A stretch of DNA of 48,813 bases. It comes from Oribacterium sp. C9 (lineage in GTDB: Bacteria; Bacillota; Clostridia; Lachnospirales; Lachnospiraceae). Location of the stretch: the NCBI RefSeq assembly GCF_002007235.1, contig NZ_MUHW01000026.1, positions 1 through 48,813 of the forward strand, in the 5' to 3' direction. The position numbers and the translations under genes are program-made. The notes under the pieces were generated by a model. It saw only the letters and a program-made list of their open reading frames with translations. It had not been told where the DNA came from and made no database searches. Shown here piece after piece: positions 37,015-43,950 of this stretch; within the stretch, counting starts at the first letter, position 1, and every line of letters starts with the position of its first letter.

Positions 37015-38769
37015 TCACTCTACATCCTGTAAGGCGGCGAGATCCTCTTCGCCTGTTCTTATCTTGACTACCTTCTCAACAGGGTATACGAAGATCTTTC
37101 CGTCTCCTATATGACCTGTGTACAATGCCTTCTTCGCAGCTTCGATGACTGACTCTACAGGGATATTTCCCACTACGACTTCGACCTTAACCTTAGGAAG
37201 AAGAGTAGCATCGACTTCAACGCCTCGATATTTCTCGCCGGCGCCCTTCTGGATGCCGCAGCCCATTACCTGAGTAACAGTCATACCCGTAACACCGAGG
37301 TCATTCATGGCCTTACGGAGAGTGTCATAACGTGAGAGTCGTGCGATGATTACAACCTTGCTTATTCCTGTATCAGGGAAAGCATTGACAACCTTTACGG
37401 CTGCATCTTTAAGAGTGTCGCTTGCTTCTTCATAATCATCTGAACCGAGACTTGTGTTCTCGTTTACTTCCATAGTCATGGTGTTTGAAATATCCATGAT
37501 GGAGAAACCTGCATAAGCACTTGTGAGACCATGCTCCTTACGGTCGAGACCAACGATCTCTTCCTCTTCGGAAACTCTGAGTCCGTTGAACTTTTTGATG
37601 AGTGAATAAGTAATGATGATAGTAACTACTGTCCATGCGATGGTTACTGCCATACCGCCGATCTGCTTTCCGAGCTGATAGAATCCGCCGCCGTAGAAAA
37701 GACCTTCCTTGATACCGGCAAGTTCAAATCCCGGAGCTGAAGCTGTTGCAAAAAGACCTACAGCAAGAGTTCCCCAGATACCGTTGAACATATGAACTGC
37801 AACGGCACCGACAGGATCGTCAACGTGGATGACATTATCACAGAACCATACACCGAAGACTACGAGCATTCCGGAAACTACACCGATTATTGCTGCGCCT
37901 GCACAGTCTGTTACGTCGCAAGGTGCGGTGATGGCCACAAGACCTGCGAGAGAAGCATTGAGACACATGGAAACATCTGGCTTACCATACTTGACCCATG
38001 TGAAGATCATACAAACAACGGTTGCGACTGCCGGGGCGACTGTAGTTGTAAGGAAAACTGAGCCAAGTGTGCTTACATCTGTGGCAGCAGCACCGTTGAA
38101 GCCGTACCAGCCGAGCCAGAGGATGAATACACCGAGAGCGGCGATTACGAGATTGTGTCCCGGGAAAGCGTTGACCTTGGTGATCTTGCCATCCTTATCC
38201 TTTACGAACTTTCCGATACGTGGTCCCAGCATCCAGGCACCGATGAGGGCGCAAATGCCTCCGACCATGTGAATGCAGTTTGAACCGGCATAATCGTGGA
38301 AGCCCCACTGTGCAAGGAATCCGCCACCCCATGTCCAGTGAGCCTCGATAGGATAGATGATGGCGGAGATAACTGCTGAGTAGATACAGTAGGATGAGAA
38401 CTTTGTTCTCTCTGCCATGGAACCGGAAACGATGGTTGCTGTTGTGGCACAGAATACAAGGTTGAAAACGAAGCCTGAATAGTCGAAGCTACCGTAATTG
38501 CTGAATACGTCAAAAGAGAACTTTCCGGCAAAGCCGCCCAGCATGTTCTCGCCAAGCATCAGAGATGCGCCGCAGATGAACCACATTACGGTACCTATAC
38601 AGAAATCCATCAGGTTCTTCATGATGATATTTCCAGAGTTCTTTGCTCTGGTGAAGCCTGCCTCACACATCGCAAAGCCTGCCTGCATCCAGAATACCAG
38701 TGCGGCACCGATCAGGAACCAAACGCCATACACTTCACTGTGGATGGCTTCCAAAATTTCAGTTGTCAT
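37015..38769 (-). CDS. amt: Ammonium transporter fused to a PII signalling domain
   Basis: A 584-residue fusion. Residues about 1-410 form an Amt/AmtB transporter with 11 membrane segments (FWMQAGFAMCEAGFTRAKN, AHWTWGGGFLAQWGFHDYAGS, GFNGAA, ALVGAWMLG-like, HMFNGIWGT). A linker of about 60 residues leads to a full PII/GlnK domain (about 472-575): VVIIARLSRYDTLRKAMNDLGVTGMTVTQVMGCG, the T-loop GEKYRGVEVDATLLPKVK, and the B-loop TGHIGDGKIFVYPVE. PII proteins normally plug AmtB as separate GlnK trimers; here the plug is tethered. The T-loop keeps the first Tyr (YRG), but the Tyr uridylylated in enteric PII (EY) is Val, so that control is absent. A GGGGG ribosome site precedes the ATG. Confidence 0.95.
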   Translation of the reverse strand: MTTEILEAIHSEVYGVWFLIGAALVFWMQAGFAMCEAGFTRAKNSGNIIMKNLMDFCIGTVMWFICGASLMLGENMLGGFAGKFSFDVFSNYGSFDYSGFVFNLVFCATTATIVSGSMAERTKFSSYCIYSAVISAIIYPIEAHWTWGGGFLAQWGFHDYAGSNCIHMVGGICALIGAWMLGPRIGKFVKDKDGKITKVNAFPGHNLVIAALGVFILWLGWYGFNGAAATDVSTLGSVFLTTTVAPAVATVVCMIFTWVKYGKPDVSMCLNASLAGLVAITAPCDVTDCAGAAIIGVVSGMLVVFGVWFCDNVIHVDDPVGAVAVHMFNGIWGTLAVGLFATASAPGFELAGIKEGLFYGGGFYQLGKQIGGMAVTIAWTVVTIIITYSLIKKFNGLRVSEEEEIVGLDRKEHGLTSAYAGFSIMDISNTMTMEVNENTSLGSDDYEEASDTLKDAAVKVVNAFPDTGISKVVIIARLSRYDTLRKAMNDLGVTGMTVTQVMGCGIQKGAGEKYRGVEVDATLLPKVKVEVVVGNIPVESVIEAAKKALYTGHIGDGKIFVYPVEKVVKIRTGEEDLAALQDVE

Positions 38770-38827
38770 ATTTTACCCCCTTAAGCTTTTAGGCATCCTG
38801 CCTTTTTATATTCTGCGTGGTTTTACC

Positions 38828-38861
38828 GCCAAAAAAAGAGCGCGTTTCTCGAAAGAAACGC
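38828..38861 (-). terminator. Second leader terminator of the ammonium transporter gene
   Basis: On the minus strand GCGTTTCT and AGAAACGC (38861-38842) pair around TTCG, followed by GCTC and seven T. The transcript decamer GCAAGGGTGC (38869-38860) overlaps the 5' side of the stem. Confidence 0.75.
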
Positions 38862-38884
38862 ACCCTTGCGCAGAAGTATTAGTA

Positions 38885-38921
38885 AAGAAAAAAGGTGCTT
38901 CGGTTGTCATACCGAAGCACC
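38885..38921 (-). terminator. First leader terminator of the ammonium transporter gene
   Basis: On the minus strand GGTGCTTCGGT and ACCGAAGCACC (38921-38894) pair around ATGACA, followed by TTTTTTCTTT. The same decamer GCAAGGGTGC (38926-38917) overlaps the 5' side of the stem. Confidence 0.88.
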
Positions 38922-38941
38922 CTTGCCCCTTATGGTCAGAA

Positions 38942-38970
38942 AATATATACCCTTTTAAGAACTTTGTCAA
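38942..38970 (-). promoter_or_regulatory. Promoter for the ammonium transporter gene
   Basis: On the minus strand TTGACA (38965-38970), 17-nt spacer, TATATT (38942-38947). Transcription should start near 38935, only about 10-15 nt before the first terminator hairpin. Confidence 0.75.
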
Positions 38971-39052
38971 TTTCGATTTTGGAAAAACTCACATAACCAT
39001 AAAGAATGTCAGCTTATACATGCTTTTATCTTACGGAAATATATGATATAGT

Positions 39053-39084
39053 AGCAACGATTTCTGTATCGTAGTATCCGTTGC
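39053..39084 (+). promoter_or_regulatory. Promoter -10 and leader hairpin of the ychF remnant
   Basis: TATAGT at 39047-39052 is directly followed by GCAACG (39053-39058), which pairs with CGTTGC (39079-39084). No good -35 is visible. This is the probable leader of the interrupted gene at 39156. Confidence 0.35.
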
Positions 39085-39155
39085 GGTGCCCGGTATGATT
39101 TATGAGTCAAACAAAGCACGTAAGATCAAGCTTTTTAGAAGGAGAAATATAAAAA

Positions 39156-39179
39156 ATGAAATTAGGAATCGTTATTTGA
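39156..39179 (+). pseudogene. ychF: 5' remnant of ychF, six codons then break
   Basis: ATG 39156 follows a strong ribosome site (AGAAGGAG, about 39137-39144) and encodes M-K-L-G-I-V, then Ile and a stop. MKLGIV followed by GLPNVGKS is the start of the ribosome-binding ATPase YchF; here the match ends after GTT (39173). A full leader followed by only six codons suggests that foreign DNA joins at about 39174. The rest of ychF is not in this window. The call rests on six residues plus context, so another gene starting in the same way is possible. Confidence 0.5.
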
Positions 39180-39229
39180 GTACCTTTTTCATATATCTCC
39201 ATAAAAATCCTTAAAACTCTCTAAAACCG

Positions 39230-39266
39230 CATAAATACTGGGTTCTCAGTATATTCATCTCAGATA
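39230..39266 (+). repeat. Imperfect 37-bp repeat, copy A
   Basis: Matches copy B at 40825-40861 at 32 of 37 positions; both contain the core TTCTCAGTATATT or TTTTCAGTATATT. Copy A lies just inside the break after the ychF remnant. Could be recombination-site scars. Confidence 0.55.
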
Positions 39267-39300
39267 ATAGTTGTTATAGATTCATATATTTTGTAAAAAA

Positions 39301-39390
39301 TTGGTGCCCGAAATGGTGCCCGGTTTGGAAAGCCCATTTCATGGCAAATTATAATTTCATTTTTAGAAATATAGAGGTCGGGCACCATTT
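39301..39390. repeat. Cluster of GGTGCCCG motifs
   Basis: GGTGCCCG occurs at 39303-39310 and 39315-39322; the reverse complement CGGGCACC is at 39379-39386. AAATGGTGCCCG (39311-39322) and CGGGCACCATTT (39379-39390) form an exact 12-bp inverted repeat. Another copy (GGTGCCCGG) is at 39085-39093. Could be recombinase-binding sites or the eroded end of an integrase gene. Confidence 0.45.
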
Positions 39391-39442
39391 TTGTGAAACT
39401 AGCGTTAAGTTTGCAAGTTAGGAATCCCCAAATTAGAACCAT

Positions 39443-39471
39443 TTGACAATATGGCATATATGCCATACAAT
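39443..39471 (+). promoter_or_regulatory. Promoter and operator of the toxin-antitoxin pair
   Basis: TTGACA (39443-39448), 17-nt spacer, TACAAT (39466-39471). A perfect 18-bp palindrome TATGGCATATATGCCATA (39450-39467) fills the spacer, an ideal place for repression by the HigA-like protein. Confidence 0.8.
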
Positions 39472-39489
39472 TTAAGCAAGAGGAAAGCT

Positions 39490-39846
39490 ATGAATGAATT
39501 TACCGTAATAGCATATGAGAAAGAAAATGGAGAAGTTCCGGTTGAGAATTTCTTAAATGCGCTAGACGTCAAGATGAGAGCTAAGATGTATGGTATGATC
39601 GGACTTTTGCAGGAAAAAGGTAATCAGCTCAGAGAACCATATAGCAAACATCTTGATGATGGAATATTTGAACTTAGATGTAAGGTTGGAAGCAATATTA
39701 CCAGAGTCCTTTATTTCTTTTATTATGAAGGACAGATTATACTTACCAATGGATTTGTAAAGAAGACTCAGAAGACACCGCCGGGTGAGATAGAGCTGGC
39801 AAAGCAGCGAAGATCAGATTACATAGAAAGGATGAATAAATCATGA
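39490..39846 (+). CDS. HigB/RelE-superfamily toxin
   Basis: A 118-residue protein of the phage Gp49-like/HigB group, ribosome-linked mRNA endonucleases. ATG 39490 with AGAGGAAAG upstream is preferred to an in-frame ATG at 39451, which lies inside the promoter palindrome. Typical features are the PVENFLNAL start, GLLQEKGNQLREPYSKHLDDGIFELR, RVLYFFYYEGQIILTNGFVKKTQKTP (Arg, Lys and aromatic residues of the fold) and the charged end. The stop overlaps the antitoxin start (ATGA). Gene order toxin then antitoxin is that of higBA. Confidence 0.88.
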   Translation: MNEFTVIAYEKENGEVPVENFLNALDVKMRAKMYGMIGLLQEKGNQLREPYSKHLDDGIFELRCKVGSNITRVLYFFYYEGQIILTNGFVKKTQKTPPGEIELAKQRRSDYIERMNKS

Positions 39847-40130
39847 GAACATTTAATGATATGCTTGAAAAACAAATGCAAGATGAGGAATTTAGAAAAG
39901 AGTATGAAGCTATTAAGCCTGAAATGGATGTGATCAGGGCAATAGTAGATGCCAGAAATTCACAGAATCTTACTCAGAAGGAACTTGCTGAGCGCACCGG
40001 TATCAATCAGGCAGATATCAGCAAAATCGAGAATGGAACCAGAAATCCATCGCTTAATCTTTTGAAGAGGCTTGCCGATGGCATGGGAATGGCTCTTAAA
40101 ATAGAATTTGTTCCGAAACAAAGAGCATAA
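39843..40130 (+). CDS. HigA-like antitoxin with XRE helix-turn-helix
   Basis: A 95-residue protein. Residues about 38-85 form an XRE helix-turn-helix (QNLTQKELAERTGINQADISKIENGTRNPSL), and the end LADGMGMALKIEFVP is common in HigA proteins. It starts in the ATGA overlap with the toxin gene, so they are made together. It should bind the toxin and repress the promoter through the palindrome at 39450. Confidence 0.9.
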   Translation: MRTFNDMLEKQMQDEEFRKEYEAIKPEMDVIRAIVDARNSQNLTQKELAERTGINQADISKIENGTRNPSLNLLKRLADGMGMALKIEFVPKQRA

Positions 40131-40148
40131 TTGGCTTATCGTAGCCAA
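40131..40148. repeat. Short inverted repeat after the antitoxin
   Basis: TTGGCT (40131-40136) and AGCCAA (40143-40148) with a 6-nt loop; it marks the junction with the truncated acetyltransferase gene. Confidence 0.4.
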
Positions 40149-40555
40149 TGAATCACATTTCCCTTGTAGGCTACTTTACATTGGCGGTTAAGCCCATAAA
40201 TGTGAGTGCAGATAAGTTCAGTAACACAATAAAGAGAAGGATTGCCAGAGTCAGTCAACTTGATGAGGAGAGCAATACCTATACATTATCAGCATATCTT
40301 GTGGCTCAGCTTGGTAAGAACTTTACGGATGGAGCTAATGAGAGAATAACCGGAACCCAGTTACTCCAGGCAGCTATAGAGACGATAAAGGACTTACAGT
40401 ATATGGCAGGCGGAATGGTTTGCTTTCTTGAGGCAGAAAATGAGGAAAAGGTACTCGAGTTCTATGAAAAGAAAAATGGCTTTAAACGGTTTGATGTCAG
40501 AGAGACCGAAAGAGAGCAAGGTCATAAACTGGTTCAGTTGCTCAAGGTTTTATAG
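40148..40555 (+). pseudogene. 5'-truncated GNAT acetyltransferase (TacT-like)
   Basis: The open frame gives up to 135 residues: VGYFTLAVKPINV, TYTLSAYLVAQLGKNFTDGANERITGTQLLQ, and MVCFLEAENEEKVLEFYEKKNGFKRF match the C-terminal part of GNAT acetyltransferases, the type used as toxins that acetylate aminoacyl-tRNA. About 40-50 residues expected before GYFTLA are missing, and the ATG at 40148 has no ribosome site. The break falls right after higA and its inverted repeat, so it was probably cut by arrival of higBA. No partner antitoxin is seen. Confidence 0.65.
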
Positions 40556-40578
40556 ATTAGTAAAAACATTGTTATAAT

Positions 40579-40668
40579 ATGGAGGCAGTTCTTATAAAGG
40601 ATGTTAGCAATGATCTTACATTTGATATGTCTTCAGAAGTTCTGTGGTACACTTTTATACCTGACTAA
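40579..40668 (+). other. Short coding-like fragment
   Basis: A 29-codon open frame (MEAVLIKDVSNDLTFD...) is preceded directly by TATAAT (40573-40578), so the ATG could hardly be a start if that is a promoter. Maybe a scrap of a lost gene. No family recognised. Confidence 0.15.
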
Positions 40669-40693
40669 TTTGATGATAAATTAAATATTTGGC

Positions 40694-40726
40694 AAAGCAA
40701 TCGGGAATAGTCCTGGTTGCTTTTTT
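40694..40726 (+). terminator. Intrinsic terminator
   Basis: AAAGCAATCGGGA and TCCTGGTTGCTTT pair imperfectly around ATAG and are followed by T-run. Confidence 0.7.
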
Positions 40727-40752
40727 GTGGCGATAAATAGATTTAGACCTTG

Positions 40753-40792
40753 ACGCACAACGGCAAAATATATGTAATTTGCCGTTGTGCGT
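40753..40792. repeat. Perfect 15-bp inverted repeat
   Basis: ACGCACAACGGCAAA (40753-40767) and TTTGCCGTTGTGCGT (40778-40792), 10-nt loop. No T-run directly after it. Element-end or terminator remnant. Confidence 0.6.
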
Positions 40793-40824
40793 ATATTTCA
40801 TGAAATGGCGGGACTTTGAATCCA

Positions 40825-40861
40825 CATAAATGCTAGGTTTTCAGTATATTGATATCAGATA
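40825..40861 (+). repeat. Imperfect 37-bp repeat, copy B
   Basis: Sister of copy A (39230-39266), same orientation, 1.6 kb away. It directly abuts the truncated nuclease gene, which supports a recombination scar. Confidence 0.55.
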
Positions 40862-41316
40862 TAAGTCATTATAGTTATTTCGTAAAAGCACTTCTGGAAG
40901 GCAACATAGATGATATGACTGATACATTATCAGAAATCTGCGAAAGTATGATCAGTACTTTTGACGGAAGTGGTAAAGCAGCTCCGGAAAACTTCTATCA
41001 CGGTCTTGTGATTGGGCTCATTGTGGAGCTTCGTGACAGATATGAGATAAAGTCAAATCGCGAGAGCGGCCTTGGCCGTTATGATGTCATGCTCCGTCCG
41101 AAAGATAAAAAGGATAATGCTATAATTATCGAGTTTAAGTCCAAGCGTCGGATCGATAATGGTAGGACTCTGGAGGAACTTTGTGATATGGTACTGAAAC
41201 AGATCGAAGATAAAAAGTACGAAACTGAGCTGCTGACAGCAGGATTCTCCAAAGAGAAGATAATAAAACTTGCCTTTGCATTTAAAGGAAAAGAACTTCT
41301 TATAAAAAAACGTTAA
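40849..41316 (+). pseudogene. C-terminal fragment of an AAA-ATPase/PD-(D/E)XK nuclease family protein
   Basis: About 150 residues match the C-terminal PD-(D/E)XK domain of the large AAA-ATPase-like family (DUF1703-type) common in anaerobes: FYHGLVIGLIVELRDRYEI, SNRESGLGRYDVMLRP, AIIIEFKSKRR (the D...ExK nuclease core) and LTAGFSKEKIIKLAFAFKGKELL. Intact members have about 550 residues with an N-terminal ATPase; here it is gone and the only start is a TTG without a ribosome site inside repeat copy B. Probably non-functional. Confidence 0.72.
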
Positions 41317-41329
41317 TTATATCGATGTG

Positions 41330-41362
41330 TAGCGTGATACCTCTGCCTTTAGGCATGTGATC
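41330..41362. mobile_element. IS200/IS605-like end at the 3' end of the large secreted protein gene
   Basis: GCCTTTAGGCATG (41345-41357) is identical to the reverse complement of 45386-45398, the core of the hairpin end of the decayed IS element; flanking bases also resemble it (GCTAC in both). On the minus strand the stop codon of the secreted protein gene (TAA, 41351-41349) lies inside this hairpin. Confidence 0.45.
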
Positions 41363-43778
41363 TCGTAGAGAACTTAAACCAATAAGTCTCGTCAAGTCTG
41401 AGCTGTGGGATATTCGAATGCTCTTTTCCGGCAACAAGCTGTGTTCCGATCTTTTTATTTACTGCACCACCAGTATAAACAGCATCACGTTCTGCAGACG
41501 AAACCTTAGGGTTCGAACTATCAAGATTCTCACCATTGTCTCTATATATTTCCACAGGAGCAATAACAGGGGTCTGTACTCTGACGGGCTCGTTGTGCTT
41601 GTAGTCAGCCTTGATTTTCCCTTCCTTTCCAAAATCCTTCTTGTCGTTCTTTCCGAGAACTACGTTTCCTGTTGTGATAGCTCTTATATATTTTGCATCA
41701 ACTGAAGTAGGGTAGTCACCGTTCGCCTGATTTTCAGGTATTTTTATTTGTTCATCCTTGAAAGCCGGAGAAGCTTCAAAGGTATTCACATCAACACCAC
41801 CGCCTGTGCTCTCCAGGAATTTATTTGGAGGGTAAAGAGGTGTCAGATATGGAACCTGTTCTGCGTTGTTTTTTCCAAAGACATCTTTATAGGTGTAATT
41901 GGAATTATCGAATCTTGCCCAGGTAGTCTTACCTTCGAGGAAGTTCTTTTCCTGACCTCCGTATATGATGCTTGCTCTATCAGTGGTTACTGATGCAAAT
42001 GACTGTACCGGGATATCGGTTCCTCCGAGGTGGGATTCGTTTATACCATCACCTACATGATACATCATGTTCTCCTCAGCTAATTCGCGAGCTTTAGATA
42101 AAGGATTTCTCTTGAATGTACCGATATGTCCAAGTTCAAGGTCGTTTCCTTTAGGATTTACATCCTGCCAGGTAATGTTTCCGGTTGTCATGATGTACTG
42201 AGGCTGCTCAACAGTTGTTGTAACTCCATCATTGACAGGACCTGTGTTGCTTGGTGCAATAGGACTGTTTATTGTGTGATGATTCTTCGATGTGTACATC
42301 TTTGACCCAGCCGTGAAAGCATCGTTGTATGTCTTGGTAGATTCGAATGTATAAAGATCACTGTCCTGTGCAGCAAGGGCATAAGTATACGCCTGTCTTG
42401 TTGTAGAGGTAGGAACTTTACTGTTGGTGATCAGTTGATATTCCCATCCCCCGCGCCAGTGACCGCCATTTTTGGTGCTGACCCACTCGTGGTGAGGTTC
42501 CCAATACATATAGGTCCAGTCATATTCGTAGGTAGCAGAGAATGTTTTCCTGCTCTCTTTTATCTCAAATGACAGAGAACCCCAGTATGCATCATTTTCT
42601 GCACCGTTTATCAGTTTTTCTCCTGAAGGAATAACGATTCCGTGACCATCCTCTTCTGTAAATGCGTCATGATGACCATCAGCATCTTCGTAAGTACGGG
42701 AATCATTATAGGTAACATAATAAGGATGCGCCTGAGTTCTGTCCTTAGTTGTGTTGTCCCAGGTATGATATGTTGTGAAGATACCGGGATCACCGCGCTT
42801 AGGAACAGGGGGAATGATAATTTCCTGTGTTGTCCGGATACGATTAGCTGCTCTGTTCGCATTTCTTTTTATATCATTTTGGGCAGTACTGCTGAAGCCG
42901 TCTGCCAATAATGGAGGAAGAGTGTTGGTTGTGTTTAAACCTATCTGACCACCAGCATACTGCTTCATTTCTTCTGTTAGAATCTGATCATGGAATGTGA
43001 GGCTAAGAATCTTGTTAGCACCTTCTATACCTTTTTCCATGACAAGTGCCTTAAGTGGTTCCCCATCCACAAGTGTTTCTCCCGATGGGCTATAGGTGAT
43101 CCTGCCATTTGCATATCTTTTGTTGATTCCCTGAGTTCCGTTGTGGGTGACAACAAAGAGAGCATGTGTACTGACGAATGTTTTGATAGGTGTTCCATCC
43201 TTATGTCTCTCCTCAAAAACGATGCTCACAAAATCATCAGGATCTTTAACGCCCTGGTTTTCTGCCGCTTTACGAAGATCTTCCTTTTTGATAAAGTTGA
43301 GTTCCTTCTGTTTAGCACCGTTTGGTCCCGGAGCAAAAATCGGGTCAAAACCAACAATTACTGTTTCGTATCCGCAAGTGACCGCATATGCAACGGTGGC
43401 GTATCTATGATTGGTACCGGCTGCAGTTGAAGCTGTTGATTTAACGCTGAGACCGTAATATTGTTTATACAGTTCTTCATCTTGTTCATCCTCTTTGTAG
43501 TCTTCGGAAAGTGGTTCGAACTTTCCATTGGTTCCAGTGTAATGTAATTGGTTTATTTCCCTTGCTCCCCAGATATACACCTCATTGGTTTCTGGAGTTG
43601 CATAAAATATTGATTGCCAAATAGGGACATTATTACTACTAACCTCATTAAGCCTGTTGATTGATTTGACATTACCAAATGTATATGCATATACAGGCAT
43701 TGGTATCGTGTTTAATCCTGATAATATAGATAAAGAAAGAGCTGCGCATCTTAAAAAGTTTTTCTTTTTATTCCGCAT
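41349..43778 (-). CDS. Large secreted protein, probably truncated at its 3' end
   Basis: An 809-residue secreted protein. Lys-rich start and hydrophobic core (RCAALSLSILSGLNTIPMPVYA) make a signal peptide; AAAGGATGG lies before the ATG at 43778. The body is Asn/Thr/Tyr-rich with long beta-type stretches (TFSATYEYDWTYMYWEP, WRGGWEYQLI) and a late VRVQTPVIAPVEIYRDN. The layout resembles big Lachnospiraceae surface proteins (DUF5704-like), where more sequence follows the QTPVIAPV and LDETYWFKF region; here the protein ends within a few residues, inside an IS-like hairpin. No LPXTG motif or wall repeats. I cannot assign a function. Confidence 0.7.
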   Translation of the reverse strand: MRNKKKNFLRCAALSLSILSGLNTIPMPVYAYTFGNVKSINRLNEVSSNNVPIWQSIFYATPETNEVYIWGAREINQLHYTGTNGKFEPLSEDYKEDEQDEELYKQYYGLSVKSTASTAAGTNHRYATVAYAVTCGYETVIVGFDPIFAPGPNGAKQKELNFIKKEDLRKAAENQGVKDPDDFVSIVFEERHKDGTPIKTFVSTHALFVVTHNGTQGINKRYANGRITYSPSGETLVDGEPLKALVMEKGIEGANKILSLTFHDQILTEEMKQYAGGQIGLNTTNTLPPLLADGFSSTAQNDIKRNANRAANRIRTTQEIIIPPVPKRGDPGIFTTYHTWDNTTKDRTQAHPYYVTYNDSRTYEDADGHHDAFTEEDGHGIVIPSGEKLINGAENDAYWGSLSFEIKESRKTFSATYEYDWTYMYWEPHHEWVSTKNGGHWRGGWEYQLITNSKVPTSTTRQAYTYALAAQDSDLYTFESTKTYNDAFTAGSKMYTSKNHHTINSPIAPSNTGPVNDGVTTTVEQPQYIMTTGNITWQDVNPKGNDLELGHIGTFKRNPLSKARELAEENMMYHVGDGINESHLGGTDIPVQSFASVTTDRASIIYGGQEKNFLEGKTTWARFDNSNYTYKDVFGKNNAEQVPYLTPLYPPNKFLESTGGGVDVNTFEASPAFKDEQIKIPENQANGDYPTSVDAKYIRAITTGNVVLGKNDKKDFGKEGKIKADYKHNEPVRVQTPVIAPVEIYRDNGENLDSSNPKVSSAERDAVYTGGAVNKKIGTQLVAGKEHSNIPQLRLDETYWFKFSTRSHA

Positions 43779-43892
43779 ATTACCATCCTTTCATTTTATT
43801 GTTCCGCACTCATGGTTTGCGGTTTTAATGGAACCGTTAAGCATAAATGCAGGGGGTATACTTTATATTGGTAATATGGGCTAATTTTTTAT

Positions 43893-43928
43893 GCAAAAAA
43901 ATAAACCGCAGAAAATCCACGGTTTATT
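43893..43928 (-). terminator. Terminator of the small wall-repeat protein gene
   Basis: AATAAACCG (43900-43908) pairs with CGGTTTATT (43920-43928). On the minus strand it is followed by TTTTTTGCAT. Confidence 0.75.
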
Positions 43929-43950
43929 GTGACACAATTAATATGGTTAT

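Noticed and set aside
38885-38926. ANTAR-type antiterminator hairpin
   Set aside because: The hexaloop ATGACA has A at position 1 but not G at position 4, and the second hairpin has a TTCG tetraloop, so the known rule is not met.
40753-40792. CRISPR repeat
   Set aside because: A single inverted repeat; no regularly spaced direct repeats or cas genes anywhere in the window.
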